Positions 47,900 through 60,115 are shown, numbered from the stretch's first letter. The stretch: DNA of 64,000 bases from Populus alba (GCF_005239225.2 NC_133293.1:16460333-16524332); one strand, 5' to 3'. Program-made: numbers and translations. Notes: a model not told the origin generated them from the sequence alone.

Positions 47900-48780
47900 G
47901 GTAGACTCAGAGTCTCAAACAGGCAGTTGTGGAGGCTGCATACGTTTGGAGAATCAATGGTGGCTTCCGCCAGTCTTTGAACGGAGGTTTTTGTAAGTCC
48001 TCAAGTCCTAGACTTGAACTCATCGAGACAGAACATTGCAAGAACAGGGAAAGAAGTTTGGAAGTGAGGTCTTTACATGCTCTTTTGGTTAAGCTAGGTG
48101 AAGACAACTTCCCCACCTCAAGGTTCTTCTTGCCAGCGGTCAGATCAACGTGCACCCCGTCGTCTAGTAATGATAATGAAATGTTCGGAGACCGGGTGTG
48201 TCGATTTTTATTTTGGGAACACCAGTTTCTAATAAATTTCTCGATGGAAGAGCAGCAAGAGACGAGATTCGTGATATCATCACCACCCTTAATGCAGCGG
48301 AGACAAATCTCTCTTAGAGAGGGCCGTATTATGGTCTCACTCCGGAGGGGCAGCCTGAGGAAGCATTTATCCAAACTTAAAAGACAGATAATGCGTTCGC
48401 AGTGAAGATGGCTTCCGGCAAACTATAGTGGCAATCGGACATTCACAACCGAGATCAAACTCCCAGTTCTATAGAGAACTCCACAGATAGTTTGAGCCTC
48501 TGAATGCTAACCGCTGAGGGCATTGTCTAAGCAAAGAATCGTGCACAAAATTGACGAAATTTTCTGTCTTGTCATTGACTCCATCATGGGTCCTTGGAAA
48601 GTCGACCATGGCAAGTTGAAACGAGGATTGCGAGAAGTCCCACGGGGGGCTGAAGTCCAAAAACGATACCGTCTTTTGAAGACACTGATACAGACCAGTG
48701 AAACCACCTGTATTTTGCATGATTCTAGCATGGTGAGGAATGAGAGGATTTGCTGATTAATATGTTCAGGCAATCAGGAT
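47900..48780 (-). pseudogene. Decayed F-box/LRR protein gene
   Basis: Minus-strand pieces in at least two frames read like one F-box/LRR protein. Near 48773 the frame gives LPEHINQQILSFLTM and later YRFWTSAP, the F-box start and its RRWRxLWTSxP-like block. A second frame near 48600-48540 gives ENFVNFVHDSLLRQ, typical of the segment after the F-box. From 48374 to 47907 another frame gives PSLREICLRCIKGGDD, then DGVHVDLTAGKKNLEV and LTKRACKDLTSKLLSL, like the LRR part. Frameshifts separate the blocks and a proper ATG is missing, so the locus cannot make the full protein. F-box proteins are substrate receptors of SCF ubiquitin ligases. The plus-strand frame at 47929-48405 is its shadow. The family call is from recalled motifs. 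Confidence 0.72.
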
Positions 48781-49378
48781 GTTGCCAGTCTGGAAACGAG
48801 GTATTTACATGTTCTAAAAAATTGAAAATAAGCACACGTCACGAATAAGAAAAACAAGTCACCTATTGCAAGAAGATACCACAGATTAAAAAGAAAGAAA
48901 TCTCAGATACACGTTAAAATTTCATTTACTATATCACCAATATTTCAGAAAAATATCAATAAAAAAATATTCAATAATATAAAAAAAAAAAATCACTAAC
49001 AAAGTAAACTATATTACGGGTAGCTACTTGTCTTTTATATTGAAAAACTAAAGGGTCATTTTATATCATTTCCGTTTCCTTACATGTTTGTTTTTAAAAA
49101 ATTCTTAATTTTTCAACTATTTCTTTAATTTAGTACGTGTATCGTTAATTAACAGCAATTTCACGGTAAGATTACCATGAAAACGTTGCATTCATCTCCA
49201 TTTAGATACAAGCAAACTCCTGCTGGTGGTGCAATACAACAGTATTTCAAATATGGAAATATTATCACTCAAATCTATGTATATCTATGTTCACCACTGC
49301 TGTATGCTAGCTGCATGTAAATTGCCAGTGCCTATATATATTCCAGCGTGGCATACTCCCCGTACAGGTTTATGTTAC
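48781..49378. other. Spacer between F-box pseudogene and metallo-beta-lactamase gene
   Basis: AT-rich. It should include the 3' UTR of the minus-strand metallo-beta-lactamase gene at its right side. No other feature seen. Confidence 0.5.
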
Positions 49379-52300
49379 TCACCTACACTGACTGTAATTC
49401 TCCTCCACAAAGGCTTTCAGAATTGAATCTTTCTCCTCACGATCCTTGAATTCAACTCTCCTCCCGTGACCTGCAGATCAATGTTGGAGTTCGAACCAGT
49501 ACGACATTAGAGTAGACAGTGCAAAATCTAGTTGAACAAAGAGACTCTAATTTACGAGATTAGAGTATAAAAAAGCTATCGACTTGAAGGCACACTTAAA
49601 ATGCAACCAATAGTCCACAAGCAAGCATCCACTGCTTAGGTTAGTCGATCATCAATGTCATACATAAATGTTGAGAGTAAATCTTCATTAGAGATAAACA
49701 GAAAAGAGTACACTTTAATCATGAACAGAAACCATTCATGAGGTCAGTCTGTATATTCTTAGCATGTTTCTCAGGTTTCGAAGCAACAGCATAAACCACC
49801 AGGGAAGAGTCATTGAAACATTAGCTGGCTACGAAGTGTGAGAATATGATACTTGGAACTATTCCAAATTGGCAAAATGCGAGAAGGCTTTTGCATCAAA
49901 ATTGGTAAAAATGAAAAGAAAACAAAACCCTACCTGGTATGATCCAGTTGAAGTCTATTTCTAGCAGCTTGAGGACGCTATCTATTTGCATTGGAACTGC
50001 CAAAATAATATTATAAGTCCACACAAATTAAACCATGGAAACGATGCATGATAACAAAAGGTGATTTTTCAGATAGAACCTATTATAAACTTATTGAGTT
50101 CAAAGAATGATCTCCTTGGCCGCAATAGAGTCCTCGTGAATATTTATACTTCTGAAAAAAAACTGTACTCTTCTCCAGTGACAAAGTTCTTTCCAAAATA
50201 TTGATTCCACTCAGGGCACTATTACAATACTTCAGTATCATTATTTTGCACTTCAGCGGGGGTTTTTTTTAAATGGGCGAAATAAAATAACATAGCAGCA
50301 ATATCAGTTTTTCCATCTCATTTGGATTATTGAATTTAACTACCTGAACATTTATTGTATCTCTCGCAAATGCTCAGCCCTGTTTCTGTCATCAGTAGAT
50401 GGTCTCCGGTGAACAATATCTTCAGTGGCTTGTAGAATAAGCAGACTGATCCCTGAACCAACCATGAGATAGTCATTGTCATTGATGTCAGTGAGTAACA
50501 TGCTAAAAGGGCTGCTAGGTGAGCAAGAAGTAATTGCTACAGAGGTACAACCTATTTTTCAGAGAATTGTTTTTCAAAAAAAAAAAGAAAAAAACTGACT
50601 ATAAGATATCAACAAGACTATGAGGGAGCAGCAAGCAAGATGAGGAAAAAATATTCGAGGAAAAAAGAAGGGAAAGGGGAATGATGTACATTTTGCTTTC
50701 TTTTCATTAAGGAAAGGAAGAAGGATAATAAAACTTTTTAGCCAGAAGGAAAAGAAGTGATCTCTTTTCTTTCCTTCCACTGCTTCTCATTTTTTAGAGA
50801 AGGTTCTAATAGATTCAGGGGAAAAACAATCTTTCTGCATACTCTTTCTCCCCCCCCCCCCCCAACAAACCTTTAACCAAGCAGGGTATGAATTAAAAAA
50901 AAAAAAAAAACAATAAGCATGAGATCCAGCAACTCACTTCTGTGTGGCCAGGAGTATGTATGAGCTGGACGTCCCTTCCAAGATTCCATGGACCAGAACC
51001 CTGTAGCTTTGTTTCAACATCAGCAGTAGAGTTGTCAACCTGAAAGATAAATATGCATGGCTGCCTGTAAGCTTTAAAGTCACCTTAATCTTCATAGCGT
51101 TAAGTCACAACTTTCTTGAGAATGATCCTTAGTGCCTCAGTGGCTATGTTAAGCTACCATTTTGTCATGTATAAACCTGACATGCAAACTATTGAATTCC
51201 TCCTTGGCTGATGGTTAGTGAAAGAGAGAACAGATGCAGTGAGATATTTTAAGATTGCTAGCATTGTTCAACCAACAGACTGTTTGAGCATGAGTTGAAT
51301 TAATTTCCAAATCAGCCATGTCAGATATGGCAGGGAGACACTACCTCAAAGATTCCGAAGGTACCTTGTAAGGATACTTATGACAAGCCATGCGTTATTC
51401 ATCCACTCAAAAAGAGGTACTATATAAATAATTGCGATTCCTTATGGATAATTATACTGTAGCAAGATGTAGGAAATGACAACGAACACATAAATAAAAG
51501 GCGCATCAGAAAGAGGAGCAAAAAAGTAATGAGGTACATCTCCTGAGTGCAGAATTCTGTCACAGCTTAACCTCTCTGACCACTTCCTATGATCTGCAAC
51601 ATCATCCCTGATCAACAAAACATAATTCAGTATAGTTTGCAACAGCTCTGGAAAAAATGATGCAATGAGTTTATTTCATCGTACTCATGGGTAAGAAACA
51701 TGTAACGTGCTCCACCCAGCATCTCAATGTCACGAGCCAGTCTCTCTGTATATCTAGGACTGCATAACAATGTAAAATAAAATATGTCAGACAAATCTCA
51801 TATATTAGACTGAACATGGTGGTTCAGGGACCTTAAGGTGTCTCAAAGTGTAGAGAGCACTGTGCACCGATGTATAATGTTACCTGTCTATAATTATATT
51901 TCCTTCAGGATGGACAATCAAGAAGGAAGCTGCTCCATAAGATTTCTCTGAATGATATCCACAGTGGTACACACCCTGAAAGCATTACACAGCCTTTTAA
52001 GATAAAGCAGAGAGTTTTTTGGAAGCCTTTGAAGATAAAGCACAGAGTTTTTTGGAATTGGAGAAGCAAGCAAGAAAGGATGCATTAACAGGTTTGAATG
52101 TCAGCCAAGCAGAATTTAAAAATCATGGCATTGAGTGAATGATGTCTGAGCATGATCTGCTTGTATGAACTGTAATCAAAGTGCTGCAACAGGGACACAG
52201 AAGAAACAGGAATGTAGACAGATAATCACAATTCCTTAATTCTTTCCCAGACTTACTTGGGTTGACTCCTGGCCTCATACCTTAGGCTTACGAGGAAATA

Positions 52301-54441
52301 CACTATATAGTAATATTATACTGCTAGTCCAGCTGCAATTGCAGTGTATTCTACAAACAGAGATCATCTCGTTGATGATCAATTTTGTCACCAGTTTGCA
52401 ACAGTATATGAGGATAATTACTTTCAGCAATCACGCATTTTCACCAGGTTATTTCCAAGACGAAGAAAAGAAATGAAAACAGGTTTTGCTTGTATGCATA
52501 TATGGATCAATACAATGAAAATCATTATGATATGCAACTTGATTGGAACGATTGGTACAGAGACTAGTACATGGTGCTTTTCATTATAGAACCAGGACCT
52601 GACAGGGATGCTTAGCTGACATTTTTGAATTATCATGTAATAGTACATGTACAAAATATGAATGCGGAAGAAAAGCTACCGGAATTCTCTGCTGATCAAT
52701 TGGTGTTGGGAATGTTTTCTGAGCTTGAAGAATATCTGAAGCAGGTTTCTCAGTATGGATTGAACTTGTTGGACAAGAGAGTAAGGCCTGAAGATGTAAG
52801 CATTTTAAGGTCAACAGTTAGGCTGATACAATTGAAACACATTATGTTTCAAAAACACATTCATACTACACACAAAAATTGGGGGCAGAATATTAGAGGA
52901 AAAAAAAAGGAACAAACTTGACAAGGTAAGTAAACTGCTGGCTTAAAAATGCACCAGAAAATCCAGAAAATAAATAGAAGTCATCTTCAAATGCATCCAA
53001 CTTATGCAGATAAACATATCTTACTCTTCGCATTCTCCATGTAGATTTTAATTGACCGTATAATTGATGTGGATGAAAACATGGTCCGAAAAGTTGACAA
53101 CTTCTACTCCAGATCATTAAAAACGATAAAACCATTTTCACTTTGAAGTCTTAATGCCCCCCTGTCCAGACTCTCCTACAAGAAGAATCCAATTTTGTAA
53201 GCTTTTGCATTTCTCCCTTCTTGACCAAGAGAGTGCCCCAGCCACACTCCAGTGGACATCCAAAGGCGGCCAATCCATATGCACCCACTAACTTTTTATA
53301 ACTCTCCTAGAAGAGAACTCTCAAAGATCATAAAATAGTTCCTTGAACAATCAAGGCAGAGAATTGCTTCCCAAGCTAGTCAGCTATGGATGGGGGAGGG
53401 GAGGGGTGTCAGTTTCCAACACCTTACAAACTAAATCAGATTGGAGGTTCAATTCTTTGGAAGACTATTTTTCTACTCTGCTTAGCTAGTCAGCTATGGA
53501 TGGGGGAGGGGAGGGGTGTCAGTTTCCAACACCTTACAAACTAAATCAGATTGGAGGTTCAATTCTTTGGAAGACTATTTTTCTACTCTGCTTAGCACTG
53601 TAAATGTTTCCTACTTATTTGCTATATATATAGATTCAGAGGCAAAAATGACCTACAGGAGTTAGCTAAAACAGAAACAAAAGAATCAAATTGTAAAAGC
53701 ACCTGAAGAGCTTTGAGGCGTTCCTCCCCAGAAGTAGGCTGCTTAAAAACTGCAGACATCTCACCAATTCGTGTGAAAACTTGCTGCTTGTACGATAAAA
53801 AAAAATTATATATATTAACACAACACCTTGCTATCAAAATCTTCAACGCGTTGAGACATCAATTTCATTTCGTTGAGACGCATGGGTGAAGTTCATTGAT
53901 ACATTAGATTGAATGGAACATGTAAAGCCATCCTGATTAATATTAATCCAGTAAAACAAAGGTACTAAAAATCTAAAGACTGGAGTTGGACTAGAAAAGA
54001 AAACCCAATTAGAGAGATTACCGGAGCCATCCAACGGCAGGTATCACAATCTATGCATGTGTGATCTGCAAAACAAAGAAGAAAGTAAATAAACTATATT
54101 GCCTCAAGACTTATAGTGTAAAAAGAAAGCCAGCATCAAACACTGAGTTGATCTGAAAATGTTTATTTACTATAAAAAAAAGAAACGAGAGGGGGAGAAA
54201 CTGCTGTTAAATTACCTACAAAGAAGTCTCCTTCTATATTCTGGGGCCGTCTCGTTCGTCTGGCCTGATATCGAGTGGGAGTAGGACCTGCAGCTGCCGC
54301 TTCCTCTTGGATTTGGATTGCTCTAATCACAGAAACTTTACCACGCTTTGAATTTGCGTTCAACCTCCTTTGACCACTGAATGGCGAAGAAGGTAGCCCC
54401 ACCTCTGGGAAGCTCAAATCTGCAGTAATCTTCACAGCCAT
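49379..54441 (-). CDS. Metallo-beta-lactamase-fold protein with N-terminal CxxCxxC motif
   Basis: Eleven exons: 54441-54216, 54065-54022, 53783-53703, 52787-52680, 51975-51884, 51759-51685, 51607-51538, 51039-50938, 50452-50344, 49996-49934, 49470-49379. They join in phase to 353 residues. Residues 1-70 look like a plastid transit peptide (Ser/Arg/Ala-rich). A ferredoxin-like half motif follows, DHTCIDCDTCRWMAP, with C79, C82 and C85. The metallo-beta-lactamase domain covers about 155-340: YHCGYHSEKSYGA, THEDDVADH at 207-215, HTPGHTEGS at 260-268, FTGDHL at 280-285 and IIPGHGRR near the end. The usual HxHxDH is replaced by HxDDxxDH, as I recall for the plant relative At4g33540. Metal hydrolase activity of glyoxalase II type is plausible but substrate is unknown to me. 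The intron between exons 3 and 4 contains a perfect 110-bp tandem duplication. The ATG at 54441 is chosen because the upstream GTG extension is not needed. Confidence 0.92.
50850..50863. repeat. Poly-C run
   Basis: Fourteen C in an intron of the metallo-beta-lactamase gene, on the plus strand (G run in its transcript), with an A run of 16 about 30 bp further right. Confidence 0.85.
53374..53593. repeat. Two-copy 110-bp perfect tandem duplication
   Basis: Units 53374-53483 and 53484-53593 read identically. Each starts AGCTAGTCAGCTATGGATGG and ends TTCTACTCTGCTT. The duplication is inside intron 3 of the metallo-beta-lactamase gene, so the protein is unaffected. Identity suggests a recent event or an assembly artefact. 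Confidence 0.95.
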
Positions 54442-54584
54442 TTCCACTCTTCTTTGCTTGTTAAGAACGAAAGTCGAACGAAAAGAGGAATGGATAAGAT
54501 AATGTCAAAGCCAAACAAACTCAATCGGTCAATGAAAGCTTCTTTCTGTATGCATCCATCTACAGCAGTTAGAGAGTGTTATCA

Positions 54585-54585
<1 letters not shown>

Positions 54586-54635
<50 letters not shown>

Positions 54636-54640
54636 CGCGC
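54586..54640. repeat. (AT)n-(GC)n compound microsatellite
   Basis: About 22 AT units followed directly by five GC units and ATGTGTTTGG. It lies about 145 bp upstream of the start codon of the minus-strand metallo-beta-lactamase gene. Alternating purine-pyrimidine tracts of this type can form cruciform or Z-DNA. Confidence 0.95.
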
Positions 54641-54726
54641 ATGTGTTTGGCATTATGGCATCATTTGCCCTCGCACACTCACTATCATCAAAAATAATCT
54701 CGAGCCAGAGTAGACTAACAGCGTGG

Positions 54727-54896
54727 CAGTGTGGTAGCGGTTATTTTTTAAATAACTTTTTGTATCGAAATACATGCCAATGATGTTTTTTCATTTTTTT
54801 AAAATTATTTTTGACATCGGCACATCAAAACGATCCAAAAAATACAAACCGAACTCAATTTTAACAAAAAAAAAAATTCAAATTTGCACCAAACAC
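54727..54896 (+). repeat. AT-rich dispersed MITE-like repeat, copy B
   Basis: Begins CAGTGTGGTAGCGGTTA and ends GCACCAAACAC. Core AAAATTATTTTTGACATC then CACATCAAAACGATCC. Full-length match in order of motifs to copy D (58564-58759) in the opposite orientation. The ends of the two copies form imperfect inverted repeats, so a non-autonomous DNA element is likely. Confidence 0.65.
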
Positions 54897-54930
54897 AGGT
54901 GCAAACACAGAGACAAACAGTCTCTATGAG

Positions 54931-55694
54931 AGTGTTTGTCTACGTTATTGTATTGTGTTTTGCTTAAAATACAGATGTAATAATATTTGGTAAAAAAAAA
55001 ATATAAATTATTATTTATGGATCCCACCAAGTTTCAAGTTTGGAACGCTGAAAAATAAAAGCAGGTCTTACCTGCTTCTTGCTGCTGCACCATGCAGCAT
55101 GCCTCCGCATTGTTTATTTTTTTTTTTAAAATCTTTTCTTCTTCTGAAAAAACAGCATCCCTCCACACTATTCACTTTAGTGAACAATATTTTTTTTAAA
55201 AAAAAATCAGCTAATATTTTTTTAAAAAATTAATTAATTTAACGTGAATTAAATTTATTCGTACTGTAATCTCAATTTTATTCCTAATAATATTTTACCT
55301 AATTTTATTACACGCTCAAAAAATCATGAAAACTATAATTCTTGTCGGATAATTTTTATATGTAATGGAATTATAGATAATTTAATGGAACAATATTTTT
55401 TTTTTATATATATAAAGTATGATTTATTTCACGATGTAATAGCAATAGTTAAATCTACAATATTTAAATTAAAAACCATAAATATTAATATATATTTTTT
55501 AAATTATTTTATAACTTCAATTTCAAAAGCATTCTTAACCAAACACGTTAAATTATTTTTTGTTCAACCTCAATTTCAATTACAGTTTTAACCAAACATC
55601 TATTTTTTCAAACTAACCTCAACTAAAAATATTTTTTATAAAATAATTTTTTTCAAACCACAACCACAATAACTACCGTAATCCCAAACACATT
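54931..55694. mobile_element. Probable non-autonomous TIR element, about 760 bp
   Basis: The left end AGTGTTTGTCTACGTTATTG (continuing TATTGTGTTTTG) pairs imperfectly with the complement of the right end at 55654-55694, which reads GTGTTTGGGATTACGGTAGT on the minus strand. The inverted ends are about 35-40 bp. The interior is AT-rich except for a GC-richer block at 55060-55110 containing several TGCTGC/GCAGCA words. No transposase frame is present. Clear flanking duplication was not found. Confidence 0.6.
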
Positions 55695-56526
55695 CTAGAG
55701 ATGATGTAGTGGCCTTTTCTTTCTTTGAGTGGCAGCTCGAACTTCCGAGGCATGGCTGTGTTAGCTGTATAACTTGTTGATATATTCGTCTAGTAAAAAA
55801 CAATGGATCTCGGTAACACTCTTCTCTAGCTATCATCTCCAATCTTTAATAATCAATCGAATCTGTTGTACGTGACTGGTGGAGATCGATGACGTGCTTG
55901 GTTTTTTTTTATGCTATTGAAAATAAATTTAAAAAAATAAAAATATATACTTTTAAATAAAAAACACTTCATAAAAATAGCATTATATATATATATATAT
56001 TAAAAAAAACACTGTACAAGAATTGTAACACGAGGAGGGAATAGAAAGGACAATTATAAGCGCAAATTTGGTGTCGATTGCAATTTTTCTTCTCGAGAAA
56101 AACATGTCATTATGACTCTACTCTGCCCCTTCCATGCCACAAGAAGCGATAAATGTTCGACGACAAAAGCATTGATGAGAACATTTTGGCACCGAGCCTT
56201 GATCACTCCTTGTAAAGTATCTCGAAAGGAAATAAATGGCTATTCACACATCCTTCCGACCCATTGCCATCATTTTACGGGCTCGTCCGCTGATTTTTTC
56301 AACGACAAAAAGTCAGTCATGATATGTCGATGGCCATTCTCTCTCCTACGAAAAAAACTGGGGAATCTCTCGAACAGTAAAGGATACAATGAAGGAGCTG
56401 GGCAAAATGTAATCTTGTTCTTGTAACAAGGCAAAACAATACAGTCTTCATATGCTTTTCTTCTTAACTCTTATTTTTCAATCTTCATCACTTGCATGCT
56501 ATATAAGCGAGGTCTAGAGTTTACTT

Positions 56527-56720
56527 GGAAGTGTAATTATGATTGTTTTTTTAAATAATTTTTTGTGTTCAAATATATGTTAATTATATTTTTTTATTTT
56601 TTTAAAATTATTTTTGATATCAATAAATTAAAATTATTTTAAAAAACTAAAAATATATTAATTTAAAATTAATAAAAAAATAAAAATTTTTAAATTTTTT
56701 TAAAAATATTTTTAAAACAC
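56527..56720 (+). repeat. AT-rich dispersed MITE-like repeat, copy C
   Basis: Family core AAAATTATTTTTGATATC followed by AATAAATTAAAATTATTT, preceded by a GTAATTATGATTGTTTTTT version of the usual left end. More degenerate than copies B and D. Confidence 0.5.
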
Positions 56721-56770
56721 ATAAATAAAGTAGATGTTGAAATTCCGAACCTTCATCCGAACGAGGCTGA

Positions 56771-56815
56771 AGCAGTATCGGTACCAGCAGGTGTTGCCCA
56801 GAGCAGTATCGGTAC
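56771..56815. repeat. 14-bp direct repeat in a GC-rich island
   Basis: AGCAGTATCGGTAC occurs at 56771-56784 and 56802-56815, in a GC-rich patch of about 120 bp inside very AT-rich DNA. I do not recognise the patch. Confidence 0.7.
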
Positions 56816-58563
56816 GGGACCGCGTGCACGCCTAGCCTGCTACTGGCGGGCCTGACATTAGACTTGACCTTTGATGTATTTCTCTCTTCTCTTCTCTTTT
56901 CTTTTTTTCATAGAATAATATTTATCCTATTCATTTACTTTTAATTTCGACATGGTTTTTAAATGTTATTGTGATTTTTTTATTTTAGTTTTAATAGTTT
57001 ATTTTCAATTGTTATATATATGCTATGAAAAAAAATACTAGTAATGAGTTATTCGTGAAATTTTCATTTAAATTATTTTTTTATTCTTAAAACTTTTAAA
57101 TAGATTTTGAATATGATTTACACTATTTTGTTCACAACAAACACAAACAAATTATCATTTGAGTTTTAATAATTTATTTTTCATTGTCATATATATACAT
57201 GCTATGAAGATAAGAACACCAGCAATAAATTATTCATGAAAATTTAATTTTAATTATTTTTTTATTCTTAAAATTTTTGAGGGGGAACAAACTCTGCTGG
57301 GTGATTGTTCCCATATTCAAAGTAACCTCACATATTTATCTACGACAATAATTGATGTACAAGGCCCCACACACGCGCACACACACCCAACCTCACGTTG
57401 TTTTTTTGTGTGTTTTTATTTGCAGGGTCAGATAAAAGATAGCGTTGACTCACGCACGGGAAACAATGAGAGGTTTTCTTCTTACTCAGTTCACCTTTAT
57501 GTATGTGAGCTTATCACTTTTTTTTTTTTATTATTGATTACTTGTTTATAACAAAGTTTATTATATAAATATTAAAATAAAATTTTATTTTTATAATATA
57601 TAAAAAGTTCATTAGTATATATACTTAATGTTTACAAGAAAAAAAAATATGTTTTTTTAAAATAGATCAATAAATGTTTTTGATTTAGATATCTTAACTT
57701 AAAAGAAGAAAATAACATCATTTCAATATGAAAAAAAAAACTATTTAAAATAATATTTTAAACTTTATTAATTAAAATATATATAACTTATATTTACATG
57801 AATTTTTTCCTATTTTTTTCATATAAAATATTAAAACCTCAAATTTTTTATTTTTTTTTTTAGGTTGACCCCTTGTGACTTGAGACTCAATTTCTTCCAC
57901 AGGTAAACCTCAAATCGAGTTATTAAATGTTATTATAATTTTTTATTTGAATATTAATTTATTTTCAATTGCTATGTACTTCGTATGAAAAAATTCACTT
58001 ATTTTCTAGTCTTGATAGGGTTATATGATACGCATTGGTAAAATACAGCGGCGTTTTGTTTCCCGTCCTTAAAATTTTGTTTTTCAATTGCATTATTCTA
58101 TGCATAAATTAATGCCAAATATGTCAAAATTCATTAAGAATATAAAAAAAAAAAAAAAGAAAAGGATCAAAGTAGAAAACTCCACGAAATTAGGTGTACC
58201 ACTCGGTGAGAAAAGTTAACTTTTGTCCTCCAACTCTTGAGTTAATATGTTTTCATTCCCTATTTTTTAAAAATTTTACTTTAAGCCCACAATTTTATTT
58301 TTTTTAGTTCCTGGTTTGTGAGATGTGAGAGTTAATCACTAAATTTCAATTAAATTGTTTTTTGATTGGTGTCAAAACAAAAAAAAAAGATTTTGGATTT
58401 AAATAATTCATTTTAATGAGAAAAGTTATAGTGTTTTTTAACTTTAATATAACCTGAAAAATGCCCCAGAGGAACGCGCATGGCCCGAGAGGACTAGGCG
58501 CACTGTCCTTTTTAAAAAATTGATTGCAAAGTCAAAGCCGCCGTTTCTCATTAAAGTTTCAGG

Positions 58564-58759
58564 CAGTGTTTGGTAATGGGTTAAAATTGAGTTTTTAAAA
58601 AAATTTAAATTTTTTATTTTTTACTAAAATTTAATACAATTTATATATATTGGATCCTTTAATATATTGATATCAAAAATAATTTTTAAAAAATAAAAAA
58701 AATCATTGACATACATTTCGACACAAAAAATTATTTGAAAAGCAACCGCTACTACACTG
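58564..58759 (-). repeat. AT-rich dispersed MITE-like repeat, copy D
   Basis: Begins CAGTGTTTGGTAATGGG and ends GCAACCGCTACTACACTG on the plus strand, so both ends carry CAGTGT in inverted orientation. Core TTGATATCAAAAATAATTTT. This is the copy with the clearest ends and defines the family at about 196 bp. Confidence 0.68.
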
Positions 58760-59932
58760 TCAAATATACTTTTAAATGATGGTTAAATTTTGAATTTTTT
58801 TTAATATACTAACCAAAATAAAATAAAAACCATTCAGAAAATCAATTATGTGATTGATGTCAATTTTTGCGTTAAGAAATTGAATAACACGAAGAGAAGT
58901 GATTGTTGAAGAATTGATAATTACAGTCCTTCGGACAACTTCTCCCAAGAAAAAGAAAAAGTTAAAAATGGCAGCAATAACCCCTCTCTGTGTTTTTTTG
59001 TAGGGATAGGCAGTATTAGAAGGAATGGAACTGGGATCGTTGGATCAAGACAGGGACTCTAAAAAGAAAGGGGGTCCTCTAGTCAAGGAATAGGTTACAA
59101 AATTTCGTTTTCCTTTTTTATAATTGGTTTTTCCTTTTATTAATTGTAACATTCTAAGTATTTTTTTTAAAAAAACAGAACTTCCTAATTAACGTATATT
59201 ATATTATTATATCAAGAATAAAAAATAATATAATTATAATTGTACCGTAAATATGGTCGGCCCCTTGCTCATCACAATGCCAAGTCAAACATTTACGAGA
59301 GAGGTTGCAATTTATGAAACCGGTAATCAAGGAAGAAATTTGCTAGTTATAGTAAATATGGTCGACCCCTTGCTTAAAAATAGTAAAGTTTGATAGTCGA
59401 TCCTGAACCTATTTTTAAGCACTTTTTTTTTTTCCTTTTTCTTTTCTTTTCACTGTTTTTTGTCTTCATTTTGTCGTACTGAGGAATATTTACTGTCCTT
59501 TTTCTTAGTAATATGATATCATGTGGAATACTGTAGGAGTATTTAATATCGCGGTTCAAATATTATTTATAAATATATTTATATTTTTCAAATATTTTTT
59601 ATCGTTTTAATATATTTATATCAAAAATAATTTTTTGATTTAGTGTATTGGAATAAAGTTTGGTTTATTTTTAAAATAGTTTTTTTAAGAAAATAAGAAA
59701 AATTGGAAATAATATGTGTTTGAAATGAAGATTTTATTTCGTGTTCAAGGATGTATTTGTTTTTGGGGGTTTTTTCAAAAAATTATTATTTTATTTTTTT
59801 TATATTATCATATTATTTTAATATATTGATATAAAAATAAATGATAAAAATAATTATTTTAAAATATAAAATATTTTTAAAAACAATATTTACGTATATG
59901 ATGCAAAGTGTCCATCTACGTCTATTTATTTC

Positions 59933-60115
59933 GAGTGTGGTTGTTATTGCTTTTCAAAATACTTTTTACTTAGAAAAATATACCAATAATATTTTTTTAT
60001 TTTTTAAAAATTATTTTTGAGATCAACACATCAAAATAATTTGGAAACATAAAAAATATATTAATTTAAAATAAAATAAAAAATAAAAATTTTTAAAATT
60101 TTTTAGGAGTGCTTT
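59933..60115 (+). repeat. AT-rich dispersed MITE-like repeat, copy E
   Basis: Begins GAGTGTGGTTGTTATTGC, core AAAAATTATTTTTGAGATC then AACACATCAAAATAATTTG, ends near GAGTGCTTTTCAAGC. Same motif order as copies B and D. Confidence 0.6.

Noticed and set aside
47929..48405. 158-codon plus-strand open frame
   Set aside because: The opposite strand carries F-box/LRR-like motifs across the same bases, so this frame is a shadow.
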